A stretch of 6,818 nt of DNA, from positions 1 to 6,818 of the forward strand of contig JAGOBX010000196.1 in the NCBI GenBank assembly GCA_017999075.1. The letters are read 5' to 3'. Both the position numbers and the translations under genes were made by a program. The notes below the pieces were generated by a model. That model did not search any database, was not told where the DNA came from, and saw only the letters and a list, made by a program, of their open reading frames with translations. This DNA comes from JAGOBX01 sp017999075 [NCBI: Candidatus Babelota bacterium] (GTDB lineage: Bacteria > JAGOBX01). This document shows positions 1 through 5,846 of the stretch, one piece after another; the first letter of the stretch is position 1, and the number at the start of each line of letters is the position of its first letter.

Positions 1-189
1 GTCTTCAGGAAAATATTTATGTAAATTGTCAACAATATGCTTTTCTGTTTTTTTATCTATTTCGGTGACTATATCTTTTGGATTTTTAAAATAAATTTCA
101 GTAGATTTTATTTTTTCAAAATTATCTAGTAGAATTTGGCCTGCAGTTCTGGCGATTTCAATAGTTCTTTTTAATTTATCTTCAAACAC
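1..189 (-). CDS. Inositol monophosphatase family protein (SuhB-like), N-terminal fragment
   Basis: This is the first 63 codons of a gene that runs off the left edge. The residues MFEDKLKRTIEIARTAGQIL, followed by KDIVTEIDKKTEKHIV at about 38-53, match the N-terminus of the inositol monophosphatase/SuhB family. That family has an AxxAGxxL helix, then a (K)DxVTExD segment, then a helix ending near FP(E/D)(D/H). These enzymes are Mg2+-dependent cytosolic phosphatases acting on inositol phosphates, sugar phosphates or PAP. The substrate cannot be told here because the metal-binding GTxNF and WDxA motifs lie outside the window. The start is GTG at 187-189: an in-frame TGA sits two codons upstream and GGAG lies 9 bases before it. 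It is 108 bases downstream of the thioesterase gene, so it may share that transcript or have its own promoter. Confidence 0.82.
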   Translation of the reverse strand, partial: MFEDKLKRTIEIARTAGQILLDNFEKIKSTEIYFKNPKDIVTEIDKKTEKHIVDNLHKYFPED

Positions 190-198
190 AATTCAAAT

Positions 199-227
199 CT
201 CCAACTAAAAATAAGTTTGTATTGGAG
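199..227 (-). promoter_or_regulatory. Shine-Dalgarno of the SuhB-like gene inside a 6-bp inverted repeat
   Basis: On the minus strand CTCCAA (227-222) and TTGGAG (204-199) form a perfect six-base inverted repeat separated by 17 bases. The downstream arm contains the GGAG ribosome-binding site for the GTG start at 189. If transcribed, the arms could pair and mask the site. The stem is short and could be chance; its regulatory role is inference. Confidence 0.35.
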
Positions 228-297
228 CTATTGAAAAAAACAATAAATCCAAAATAAACATTTTTTAAAATTTAAATTGAAAAAAAGTAATGTTATG

Positions 298-693
298 TTA
301 CCGGCAAATTTTTATAGGAACAGGTTTATTATTCTTATCAAGTTTTACAAATACCATTTCACATTCTATTACTGGTTTGTTTTTTTTTATATTACTCACA
401 GAATAAGTATTTGCTTTAACAATCACTGTTATCGAAGTTTTACCGATCCTGATAAATTTACCGTAAAATTCAAGAATATCTCCAAGTTTAGCTGGTGATT
501 TAAACGACACATTTTTCAAAGCTACTGTCACAATATTAGCGCATTTGCATATTTCCGATGAAAACACATAACCTGCTTCGTCAATCCAGCCAAGCATAAC
601 TCCGCCAAAAAGATTTCCGTGAACATTCAAATCGCTTTGTTTTACAGTATGCCTGGTTATAAGTTTATACTCATCAGATTTTTTTAGAAACAT
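298..693 (-). CDS. Acyl-CoA thioesterase, hotdog fold, YciA/BFIT type
   Basis: The 131-residue product has the size and motif order of single-hotdog acyl-CoA thioesterases such as E. coli YciA and Bacillus YkhA. It has the HGNLFGG loop at residues 25-31, then a helix with WIDEAG (37-41), [10 protein letters not shown] (55-64), the [10 protein letters not shown] strand (69-78), RIGKTSITV (82-90) and a terminal strand [10 protein letters not shown]. These soluble enzymes hydrolyse acyl-CoA to free acid and CoA. YciA has Asp in the NGD(I/L)FGG loop; here the corresponding residue is Asn27, with Asp38 in the next helix. Other family members vary at this loop, so activity is still likely. An in-frame TGA two codons upstream fixes ATG at 693 as the first start. 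The gene overlaps the end of leuD by 20 bases and has only a weak ribosome site (GGCGG, 11 bases away), which suggests translational coupling. Substrate chain length is unknown. Confidence 0.88.
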   Translation of the reverse strand: MFLKKSDEYKLITRHTVKQSDLNVHGNLFGGVMLGWIDEAGYVFSSEICKCANIVTVALKNVSFKSPAKLGDILEFYGKFIRIGKTSITVIVKANTYSVSNIKKNKPVIECEMVFVKLDKNNKPVPIKICR

Positions 694-1162
694 AATTCAT
701 TAAACCGCCGGCATTTATAAGTTCCTGCATAAATTCTGGAAACGGTTCTGATTTAAATGATTTTCCTGAAGTTTTATTGGTTATCGTTCCTTTCACAAAA
801 TCGATTTCCACTTCATCCCCTTCTTTTATATTTTCAACAGCATCAACGCTTTCCATAATCGGCAACCCGATATTCAGTGCATTTCTATAAAAAATCCTTG
901 CGAATGATTTGGCAATAACACAGCTGATTCCTACGGCTTTTATGGATATCGGCGCATGTTCGCGCGATGATCCGCATCCAAAATTTTCATCTGCAACAAT
1001 TATATCACCAGGTTTCATTTTTTTAACAAAATCTTTATCGATATCTTCCATACAGTGTTTGGCAAGTTCCGCAGGTTCGGACACATTCAAATACCTGGCC
1101 GGAATTATTTCATCAGTATTAACGTCAGCTCTGTATTTCCATACTTTCCCGGTATATTTCAT
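674..1162 (-). CDS. leuD: 3-isopropylmalate dehydratase small subunit (LeuD / homoaconitase-type)
   Basis: The 162-residue protein is the small, swivel-domain subunit of isopropylmalate isomerase, which with the [4Fe-4S] large subunit LeuC converts 2-isopropylmalate to 3-isopropylmalate in leucine synthesis. Diagnostic features are [12 protein letters not shown] (15-26), AKHCMEDID (34-42), [20 protein letters not shown] (50-69), [20 protein letters not shown] (76-95) and NIGLP. This is the short form of about 160-170 residues used by archaea and many anaerobic bacteria, not the roughly 200-residue E. coli form. ATG at 1162 is chosen because GGAGG (1171-1175) lies 8 bases before it. An upstream in-frame TTG at 1177 overlaps that site and would add MEDIF, which is unlikely. 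No leuC or leuB lies in the window, so the partner must be elsewhere. The substrate-loop sequence YLNV leaves room for homoaconitate or a similar substrate. Confidence 0.93.
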   Translation of the reverse strand: MKYTGKVWKYRADVNTDEIIPARYLNVSEPAELAKHCMEDIDKDFVKKMKPGDIIVADENFGCGSSREHAPISIKAVGISCVIAKSFARIFYRNALNIGLPIMESVDAVENIKEGDEVEIDFVKGTITNKTSGKSFKSEPFPEFMQELINAGGLMNYVSKKI

Positions 1163-1170
1163 AAATATAT

Positions 1171-1175
1171 CCTCC
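1171..1175 (-). promoter_or_regulatory. Ribosome-binding site GGAGG that fixes the leuD start
   Basis: A consensus GGAGG lies 8 bases before ATG at 1162. The longer alternative start, TTG at 1177, overlaps this site, so the site itself shows the shorter protein is the real one. Confidence 0.85.
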
Positions 1176-1180
1176 AAAAT

Positions 1181-1585
1181 TTATATTATTTTTTTTGATT
1201 CATTCCAAATAGCATCCATTTCTTCAAGAGTGGAATTCTCTGCTTTTTTTCCGCGTTTATATAATTCATCTTCAACAGCCGCAAATCTTACCCTGAACTT
1301 TTTTATTGTTCTGTTTAATGCTTCAGCAGGATTAATTCCGGTAAACCGCGCAAGATTCACAACAGCCATAAGAATATCTCCCATTTCATCTGTCATCTTT
1401 TCATAATCATTATTATCGCTGTCAACTTTAAACTCGCCGATTTCTTCTTTGATTTTAGAGATTACATCGTCAATATTCGTCCAGTCAAACCCTACTTCAG
1501 CAGCTCTTCCCTGAATCCTGTATGCCTGTTCAAGAGGCGCTATATCCAATGGAATTTCATCCAATATATGTTTTTTTATGTTCAT
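1181..1585 (-). CDS. mazG: MazG-family nucleotide pyrophosphohydrolase, single C-terminal-type domain
   Basis: The 134 residues match the C-terminal half of classical MazG. They begin with LDEIPLDIAPLEQAYRIQGR (8-27), then AAEVGFDW (28-35), the metal-binding EEIGE (47-51) and EMGD (67-70), then ILMAVVNLARFTGINPAEAL (71-90), KKFRVRFAAVEDEL (95-108) and TLEEMDAIW (119-127). MazG enzymes hydrolyse nucleoside triphosphates to the monophosphate and pyrophosphate and are thought to clear non-canonical nucleotides. E. coli MazG is about 260 residues with two tandem MazG domains. Here the N-terminal half is absent, and the upstream gene is unrelated, so this is not a simple frameshifted pair. The EExxE...ExxD signature is intact, so the single domain may be active. 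ATG is 2 bases after the preceding stop with only an A-rich GAAG-type leader, which implies translational coupling. No toxin-antitoxin genes adjoin it. Confidence 0.87.
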   Translation of the reverse strand: MNIKKHILDEIPLDIAPLEQAYRIQGRAAEVGFDWTNIDDVISKIKEEIGEFKVDSDNNDYEKMTDEMGDILMAVVNLARFTGINPAEALNRTIKKFRVRFAAVEDELYKRGKKAENSTLEEMDAIWNESKKII

Positions 1586-1587
1586 AT

Positions 1588-2052
1588 CTATTTTTTTTCT
1601 TCTTTTTTCTTATTAAATAATTTATTTAAAAAATTGTAATAAAAATTTTTATCATCGTCCTTATTTTTAGAATATAATTCGCCTTCAGTAACATAAAAAT
1701 TTTTTTTACATTTCTCGCAAATTAAAGAAATAGGCCTGACCGGACTCAATACAGTTATTTCAAAATTATCGTTTGGGCATTTGTAATATTTCCACTTGTA
1801 AATTTTCACAGGATCGTTTTTATCTGTCTGATCAATATACCATTCCGCTTCTACAAGCGGTTTTACTTCGCCGTCAAGATATGGCTGCAAATCTCTTATT
1901 TCTTTAGGCAGTTGCCTTTTTTCTTCATAATATTTCTTTGCCGCATTTGACATTTCTTGACGTCTCTTTTCAGGAAGAATTTCTACAGTATACCATTTAA
2001 CTGTTGAAAACGCTAATGCAAACAATACTATGAATATCAATATTCCTTTCAT
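1588..2052 (-). CDS. Membrane-anchored protein with three-cysteine C-terminal module, function unknown
   Basis: I do not recognise this 154-residue protein. Residues 3-18 form a hydrophobic helix preceded by one lysine, so it is a signal anchor or uncleaved signal peptide. There is no lipobox cysteine. A charged helical stretch follows (about 26-60: PEKRRQEMSNAAKKYYEEKR, then LPKEIRDLQPYLDG), then an aromatic segment and a module with KCPND (91-95) and CEKC (112-115). Only three cysteines are present, so it is either an incomplete zinc ribbon or a metal site completed by another residue. The C-terminus is lysine-rich. The order hydrophobic helix, amphipathic helix, LQPYLDG, CPN...C faintly recalls type II/IV pseudopilins, but no prepilin cleavage site is present. 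ATG at 2052 has in-frame stops immediately upstream; a GAG/GG-rich leader precedes it. It is the first gene of the mazG-leuD-thioesterase run. Confidence 0.8.
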   Translation of the reverse strand: MKGILIFIVLFALAFSTVKWYTVEILPEKRRQEMSNAAKKYYEEKRQLPKEIRDLQPYLDGEVKPLVEAEWYIDQTDKNDPVKIYKWKYYKCPNDNFEITVLSPVRPISLICEKCKKNFYVTEGELYSKNKDDDKNFYYNFLNKLFNKKKEEKK

Positions 2053-2093
2053 TTATCATACCATCTCTTTTTATAAAATTTAACATTTATTAA

Positions 2094-2114
2094 GATTATT
2101 CAAGAATAATAATC
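2094..2114. repeat. Overlapping dyads at the predicted transcription start, possible operator
   Basis: GATTATT (2094-2100) and AATAATC (2108-2114) form a perfect inverted repeat with a 7-base spacer. Inside it, ATTATTC-AA-GAATAAT (2095-2110) is a second, tighter dyad. Both cover the predicted start point next to the TATGAT box, where a repressor would sit. The repeats are mostly A and T, so chance is a real alternative. Confidence 0.35.
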
Positions 2115-2139
2115 ATAATAAATTTATTTATTTAGTCAA
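2112..2139 (-). promoter_or_regulatory. Sigma-70-type promoter of the four-gene run
   Basis: On the minus strand TTGACT (2139-2134) is followed after 16 bases by TATGAT (2117-2112), each one mismatch from consensus. Transcription would start near 2105, giving a leader of about 50 bases before ATG at 2052. It lies in the 132-base gap after the radical SAM gene, where a new transcript would be expected. The background is A+T-rich, so chance matches are possible. Confidence 0.5.
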
Positions 2140-2184
2140 TAACAAATCAAAAAAACAGATTTAATGAAGAATATCTTTTAAAAT

Positions 2185-3609
2185 CTATTTTTTTCTCTGG
2201 GAAAATGCAATCGATACTGCTACTTTTGCAATATTAAAAAAACTGCCTGTTTTAATAGAACCGATGAATCTCCGCAATATAAACGCGGGATTAAAATAAA
2301 AACTCCGATAAAATTTTCTGTAATATTTTTCGACTATTTCCCAGTCTAACGAAGGATGTTTATAAACAGATCTCGGAGACAAATGAAAATTATACATTCT
2401 GAAATCTCCCGGAGGAAATATGAGATTCTGCGCGTTATACTCATCGTATAATATTGTTCCGGGAAACGGCATAGCTATACTCACTTTAACATAATCTAAC
2501 GGAAGTTTATTCGCAAATTTTATTGTTTCATCCATAGTTTTTTCTGTATCATCAGCAAATCCTACTATAAAAAAACCGAACGCTTCTATCCCTGCTTTTT
2601 TTGTCATTCTTATACCTGTTTCTATTTTTTCCAGAGTTGTGTTTTTCCCTGTATTATCTAAAACCTTCTGATTTCCGCTTTCTATTCCGAATGACACTCT
2701 GTAACAACCAGCTTTTTTCATTTTATGCATAAGAGTCTGATTAATTCTGTCCGCTCTTATTCCATTTGAACAATACCAGCTTATTTTTATTTTCCGCGCA
2801 AGGATTCCGTCGCATATATCTTCGGAACGTTTCATATCAGTTGTAAATCCGTCATCCGCTATAAAAAAACTTTTAATTCCTATAGTTTTAATATGATGTT
2901 CAATTTCATCTAAAACCCGTTCTGCAGATTTTGGTCTGAATTTATATCCATGAACAATTTTATTGCAAATTTTACATTTAAACGGGCATCCTCTGCTTGT
3001 TTCCAAAAATATCACAGGATTATCAGGAGTATGCAGTTTGGAAAGAGAATATAAAGACATATCATATAAAGTATAATCAGGAAACGGAATTTTATCCATA
3101 TTGCTTATATACGAACTGTGATCGAGCCTATGAATACTACCGTCTTTATTTTTAAACGCCAACCCTTCAATCTTTTCACGAGATTCTCCGTTTAAATATT
3201 TAACAAAAGATATTTCCGATTCTCCTATGAAAACATAATCAAAACAATCGTTCTGTAAAGTATTTTCAACTGAAGCGCTTGCATGAGGTCCGCCGATCAC
3301 TACAGGAATATCAGGATTTATTTGTTTGCATATTTTCGCTATTTCAAGAGCATGAAAATAAGTCGCTGACGTGCATGTTAATCCAATATGTTTAGGATTA
3401 AATTCTTTTATGGTTTTAGATAAAATTTCATTATCATCTTCATAAAAAGTCAAATCCAGTATTTTAGGAATATATCCGTTTTCTTTGCATACTGCCCCTA
3501 AAATTGCCAAAGCTAATGAAGGCAGATGAAACGCAGCTGATTTTACAGCCACATCTTTATAAGATTTGTTCGAACTCGGCATAATAAAAAGTATATTTTT
3601 GTTTTCCAT
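2185..3609 (-). CDS. B12-binding-domain-type radical SAM protein (BchE-like superfamily)
   Basis: The 474-residue protein has an N-terminal cobalamin-binding-type Rossmann domain (about 3-140). It contains PSLALAILGAVCKENGY, the IGLTCTSATYFHALEIAK strand-helix, VVIGGPHAS and DYVFIGESE. A radical SAM core follows (about 195-400) with LETSRGCPFKCKIC, whose Cys208, Cys212 and Cys215 form the CxxxCxxC that binds the [4Fe-4S] cluster, then FFIADDGFTTD, VSFGIESGN and GFFIVGFADDT. The tail KYYRKFYRSFYFNPAFILRR is typical of this superfamily. Such enzymes generate a 5'-deoxyadenosyl radical for methylation, cyclisation or rearrangement. The classic DxHxxG cobalamin motif is not visible (the region reads DLTFYED), as in many BchE-like members. 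The substrate is unknown. ATG at 3609 is preferred because GGGTGA precedes it by 5 bases; GTG at 3618 and ATG at 3612 are alternatives. It lies 14 bases after lysA, probably cotranscribed. Confidence 0.9.
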   Translation of the reverse strand: MENKNILFIMPSSNKSYKDVAVKSAAFHLPSLALAILGAVCKENGYIPKILDLTFYEDDNEILSKTIKEFNPKHIGLTCTSATYFHALEIAKICKQINPDIPVVIGGPHASASVENTLQNDCFDYVFIGESEISFVKYLNGESREKIEGLAFKNKDGSIHRLDHSSYISNMDKIPFPDYTLYDMSLYSLSKLHTPDNPVIFLETSRGCPFKCKICNKIVHGYKFRPKSAERVLDEIEHHIKTIGIKSFFIADDGFTTDMKRSEDICDGILARKIKISWYCSNGIRADRINQTLMHKMKKAGCYRVSFGIESGNQKVLDNTGKNTTLEKIETGIRMTKKAGIEAFGFFIVGFADDTEKTMDETIKFANKLPLDYVKVSIAMPFPGTILYDEYNAQNLIFPPGDFRMYNFHLSPRSVYKHPSLDWEIVEKYYRKFYRSFYFNPAFILRRFIGSIKTGSFFNIAKVAVSIAFSQRKK

Positions 3610-3614
3610 CATAT

Positions 3615-3620
3615 TCACCC
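3615..3620 (-). promoter_or_regulatory. Ribosome-binding site GGGTGA that sets the radical SAM start
   Basis: GGGTGA lies 5 bases before ATG at 3609. The upstream GTG at 3618 falls inside it and has no ribosome site of its own, so the longer protein beginning MNMMENK is less likely. The consecutive ATG at 3612 would be only 2 bases away. Confidence 0.55.
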
Positions 3621-3623
3621 GGA

Positions 3624-4865
3624 TTATTTTTTTTCCAAACTTATCAAATCATCATAAGTTTCACGTTTTCTTATAACAGATGATTTGTTTCCGTCAACCA
3701 GTATCTCAGCAGTTCTTGGTCTTGAATTATAATTTGACGACATGCTGAAACCGTATGCGCCTGAGCTTAATACAGCCAAATATTCATTTTGTTTCACGCA
3801 CGATATTTTTCTTTCTTTAGCAAAATAGTCTCCCGATTCGCAAACAGGTCCTACTATATCAAAAACCCCTGTTTTTCCTGTCTTTTTTACAGACATAATG
3901 TGATGATATGCTTCATAAAGAGTCGGTCTTATCAGATCATTCATAGCTCCATCTGTTATAATAAACTTCTTAATTCCGATATCTTTCACATAAACTGTTT
4001 TAATTAATAGCAATCCTGAATTACCAGCAATATACCTTCCCGGTTCAAGAATTAGTTTCATTCCAATACCTTGTATTTTATTTATTACCATTTGCCCGAA
4101 TGCTTTTACATCAATAGGTTTTTGTTCAGGTTTATACTGGATTCCAAGACCTCCTCCGATATTCAATGTTTTAAGATTAATCCCGCGTTTTTTTATCAGT
4201 TCAACTGTTTTTAAAAGTTTGGTCAAAGCCTTTTCAAAAGGTTCCACCTCAGTGATTTGCGAACCGATATGACAGTGAATCCCGTAAGGAATAACATTTT
4301 TATATTTGGATATCTTGGTATATAATTCCGGCGCAATATCAATATTAATGCCGAATTTGTTTTCTTTTTTTCCTGTAGTTATTTTCGCATGAGTGTGAGC
4401 GTCCACATCGGGATTTACACGTACGGCTATTTTAGCTTTTTTTTTCAATAACCCAGCTATTGAATCTATAAGTTCAATCTCAGGAACAGATTCGCAATTA
4501 AACATCAGAATGTCAGACTTTAACGCAAACCTTATTTCTTCCTCTGTCTTGCCTACTCCGGCATAAACTATTTTTGACGATTCAACTCCGGCTTTAAGAG
4601 CCCTGTACAATTCTCCTCCTGAAACAATATCACAGCCTGCGCCATGATTTTTTATAAGTTTTATTAAATTTATATTTGAACATGTTTTTACGGAAAAACA
4701 AATCAAGTGGTCTATGTTTTTCAAAGAATTTTTTATATTATTATAGCTTTCCAAAAAATTTGATTTACTGTAAACATACAGGGGAGTCCCGTATTTTCCA
4801 GCTAATTCCGACAATGACACATCTTCTAAATAAAGTTCATTGTTTTTATATTTTAAATTATTCAT
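3624..4865 (-). CDS. lysA: Diaminopimelate decarboxylase
   Basis: LysA catalyses the PLP-dependent decarboxylation of meso-diaminopimelate to lysine, the last step of lysine synthesis. The 413-residue length is normal for the family. The fold-type III alanine-racemase-like barrel carries Lys60 in CFSVKTCSN as the PLP Schiff-base lysine, DIVSGGEL (79-86), ENKFGI (168-173), HCHIGSQI (197-204), the phosphate-binding NIGGGLGI (235-242) and EPGRYIAGNSG (274-284). The C-terminal beta domain contains GPVCESGD (339-346), whose Cys342 and Glu343 contribute to the active site across the dimer, and GAYGFSMSSNYNSRPR with Tyr371. The start ATG has TGAGGT 7 bases upstream. It is 47 bases after the DUF4412-like gene and 14 bases before the radical SAM ATG. 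No other dap genes are present. Its presence implies the diaminopimelate route to lysine. Confidence 0.96.
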   Translation of the reverse strand: MNNLKYKNNELYLEDVSLSELAGKYGTPLYVYSKSNFLESYNNIKNSLKNIDHLICFSVKTCSNINLIKLIKNHGAGCDIVSGGELYRALKAGVESSKIVYAGVGKTEEEIRFALKSDILMFNCESVPEIELIDSIAGLLKKKAKIAVRVNPDVDAHTHAKITTGKKENKFGINIDIAPELYTKISKYKNVIPYGIHCHIGSQITEVEPFEKALTKLLKTVELIKKRGINLKTLNIGGGLGIQYKPEQKPIDVKAFGQMVINKIQGIGMKLILEPGRYIAGNSGLLLIKTVYVKDIGIKKFIITDGAMNDLIRPTLYEAYHHIMSVKKTGKTGVFDIVGPVCESGDYFAKERKISCVKQNEYLAVLSSGAYGFSMSSNYNSRPRTAEILVDGNKSSVIRKRETYDDLISLEKK

Positions 4866-4912
4866 ATTATAAACCTCAGTTCAATTCTATTATTATATTA
4901 AATAAAACCGTA

Positions 4913-5698
4913 TTATTCAGAACCGAACATTCCTGAAGTTTTTTTGTAATCTTCCGGAAGTTCAAATTCTAAATCATTAAATTTTGTTTCTTTAACTTCA
5001 ATAAGTTCTTCTGTTGTTTTGATTTTGTTTCCCATAATATCAGATGATGTCGCAGACATTACAGTTATTCCTCTAAGCTTTTTAAATTCGTCAAGTATAT
5101 CTTTTGAAACATTCTGATTCATTCCCATAGTTGACAGCATTGCCACAGCAAATTTCGAATATAATTCATAATTTATTTTAATATCTTCTGTTGTCCATAA
5201 TTCCGATACTGTTTCCTGATTTCCCATAACATTCATTTTCATTGTTTGAACATATTTTCTGCAATTCCAGCTTTTAATTTTTTTTTTCTCGCCTATATCA
5301 TTGACTTTAACGCTGATTTGAGGATTCATAAAAATCGAAGATTCTATATCTGCGTCTTCTCCAAGCTGTTTTTTTAATTCCTTCTTAATTGTTTCTTTCA
5401 TGCTTCCTGCATTCATATTCAATTCCATATATGATTTATTCTGATGCGTCAATAAATACATGGAATTTTTGTCAAGTCTTATTATACAGGTATAATTTTT
5501 CCCGTCGTCAACACGCATTTTATCTTCGCCTATTTTTACCATAGATACATACCCTGAAGCAGGATTCTGCTTGCCCGAAAAATCATATGAATCAGTAGTT
5601 TTATTATATTTCAAAAGCATGTCTGATTTCAATTGATCATTCAGAAAAAATAATACAATTATAAAAATAATTGAAAACAATGCCGTTTTATTTTTCAT
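4913..5698 (-). CDS. Secreted protein, DUF4412-like
   Basis: The 261-residue protein starts with MKNK and a strongly hydrophobic stretch (about 6-19), a probable Sec signal peptide with cleavage near residue 25. No lipobox cysteine is seen. The mature part resembles the DUF4412 family, exported proteins of unknown role from Gram-negative and related bacteria. It has KIGEDKMRVDDG (55-66), IIRLDKNSMYLLTHQNKSYM (72-91), a SWNCRKYVQT segment (143-152) and ETVSELWTTEDIKINYELY (162-180), ending in FNDLEFELPEDYKK. In this family the KMRVD, KxY and CxxY positions recur. The two cysteines, Cys71 and Cys146, could form a disulfide after export. An unusually methionine-rich stretch lies between about 90 and 195. 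AGGAGG precedes ATG by 12 bases, longer than usual, and no other start codon is in frame. Function is unknown; adjacency to lysA may be incidental. Confidence 0.85.
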   Translation of the reverse strand: MKNKTALFSIIFIIVLFFLNDQLKSDMLLKYNKTTDSYDFSGKQNPASGYVSMVKIGEDKMRVDDGKNYTCIIRLDKNSMYLLTHQNKSYMELNMNAGSMKETIKKELKKQLGEDADIESSIFMNPQISVKVNDIGEKKKIKSWNCRKYVQTMKMNVMGNQETVSELWTTEDIKINYELYSKFAVAMLSTMGMNQNVSKDILDEFKKLRGITVMSATSSDIMGNKIKTTEELIEVKETKFNDLEFELPEDYKKTSGMFGSE

Positions 5699-5752
5699 AA
5701 TAAATAATATCCTCCTGCGCTCTGTATCATTCCAATTTAATCAAAAAAGGAA

Positions 5753-5782
5753 ATTAGAATCGAATAACAGTCAGCTTATCAG
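5753..5782 (-). promoter_or_regulatory. Weak candidate promoter of the DUF4412-like gene
   Basis: On the minus strand CTGATA (5782-5777) precedes TCTAAT (5758-5753) by 18 bases, with four and five of six consensus bases. The start would fall near 5746 and leave a leader of about 47 bases. This is the best match I could find in the 148-base gap, and it is weak. Confidence 0.25.
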
Positions 5783-5846
5783 GTATAATTCAGGAATAAA
5801 TAAAAAACTGGATTTAATAATTCCTTTAATTTTAAAGAAACGCGTG

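Noticed and set aside
255-300. A/T palindrome after the thioesterase stop (six T-A pairs around AATTTAAATT), possible terminator.
   Set aside because: The stem has no G-C pairs and a central self-complementary core with mismatches; expected by chance at this base composition.
909-1406. Plus-strand open frame of 165 codons.
   Set aside because: It lies antisense to leuD and mazG, both firmly identified, and its translation shows no family resemblance.
1181-1585. MazG as part of a mazEF-like toxin-antitoxin or defence locus.
   Set aside because: Neighbours are leuD, a thioesterase and a small membrane protein; no toxin, antitoxin or defence gene is present.
2140-2184. AAATC...GATTT inverted repeat with a T7 tract after the radical SAM stop.
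   Set aside because: The T tract lies in the loop rather than after the stem, so it does not have terminator geometry.
4892-4897. Perfect TATAAT on the minus strand before lysA.
   Set aside because: No acceptable -35 hexamer exists 16-18 bases upstream, and the position lies within a short gap where lysA can be read from the upstream gene.
5815-5846. AT-rich hairpin (TTCCTTTAA / TTAAAGAAA) just after the charged-helix gene, possible terminator.
   Set aside because: The loop would be only two bases, the stem has one mismatch and is nearly all A-T, and the T tract is not adjacent on the transcribed strand.
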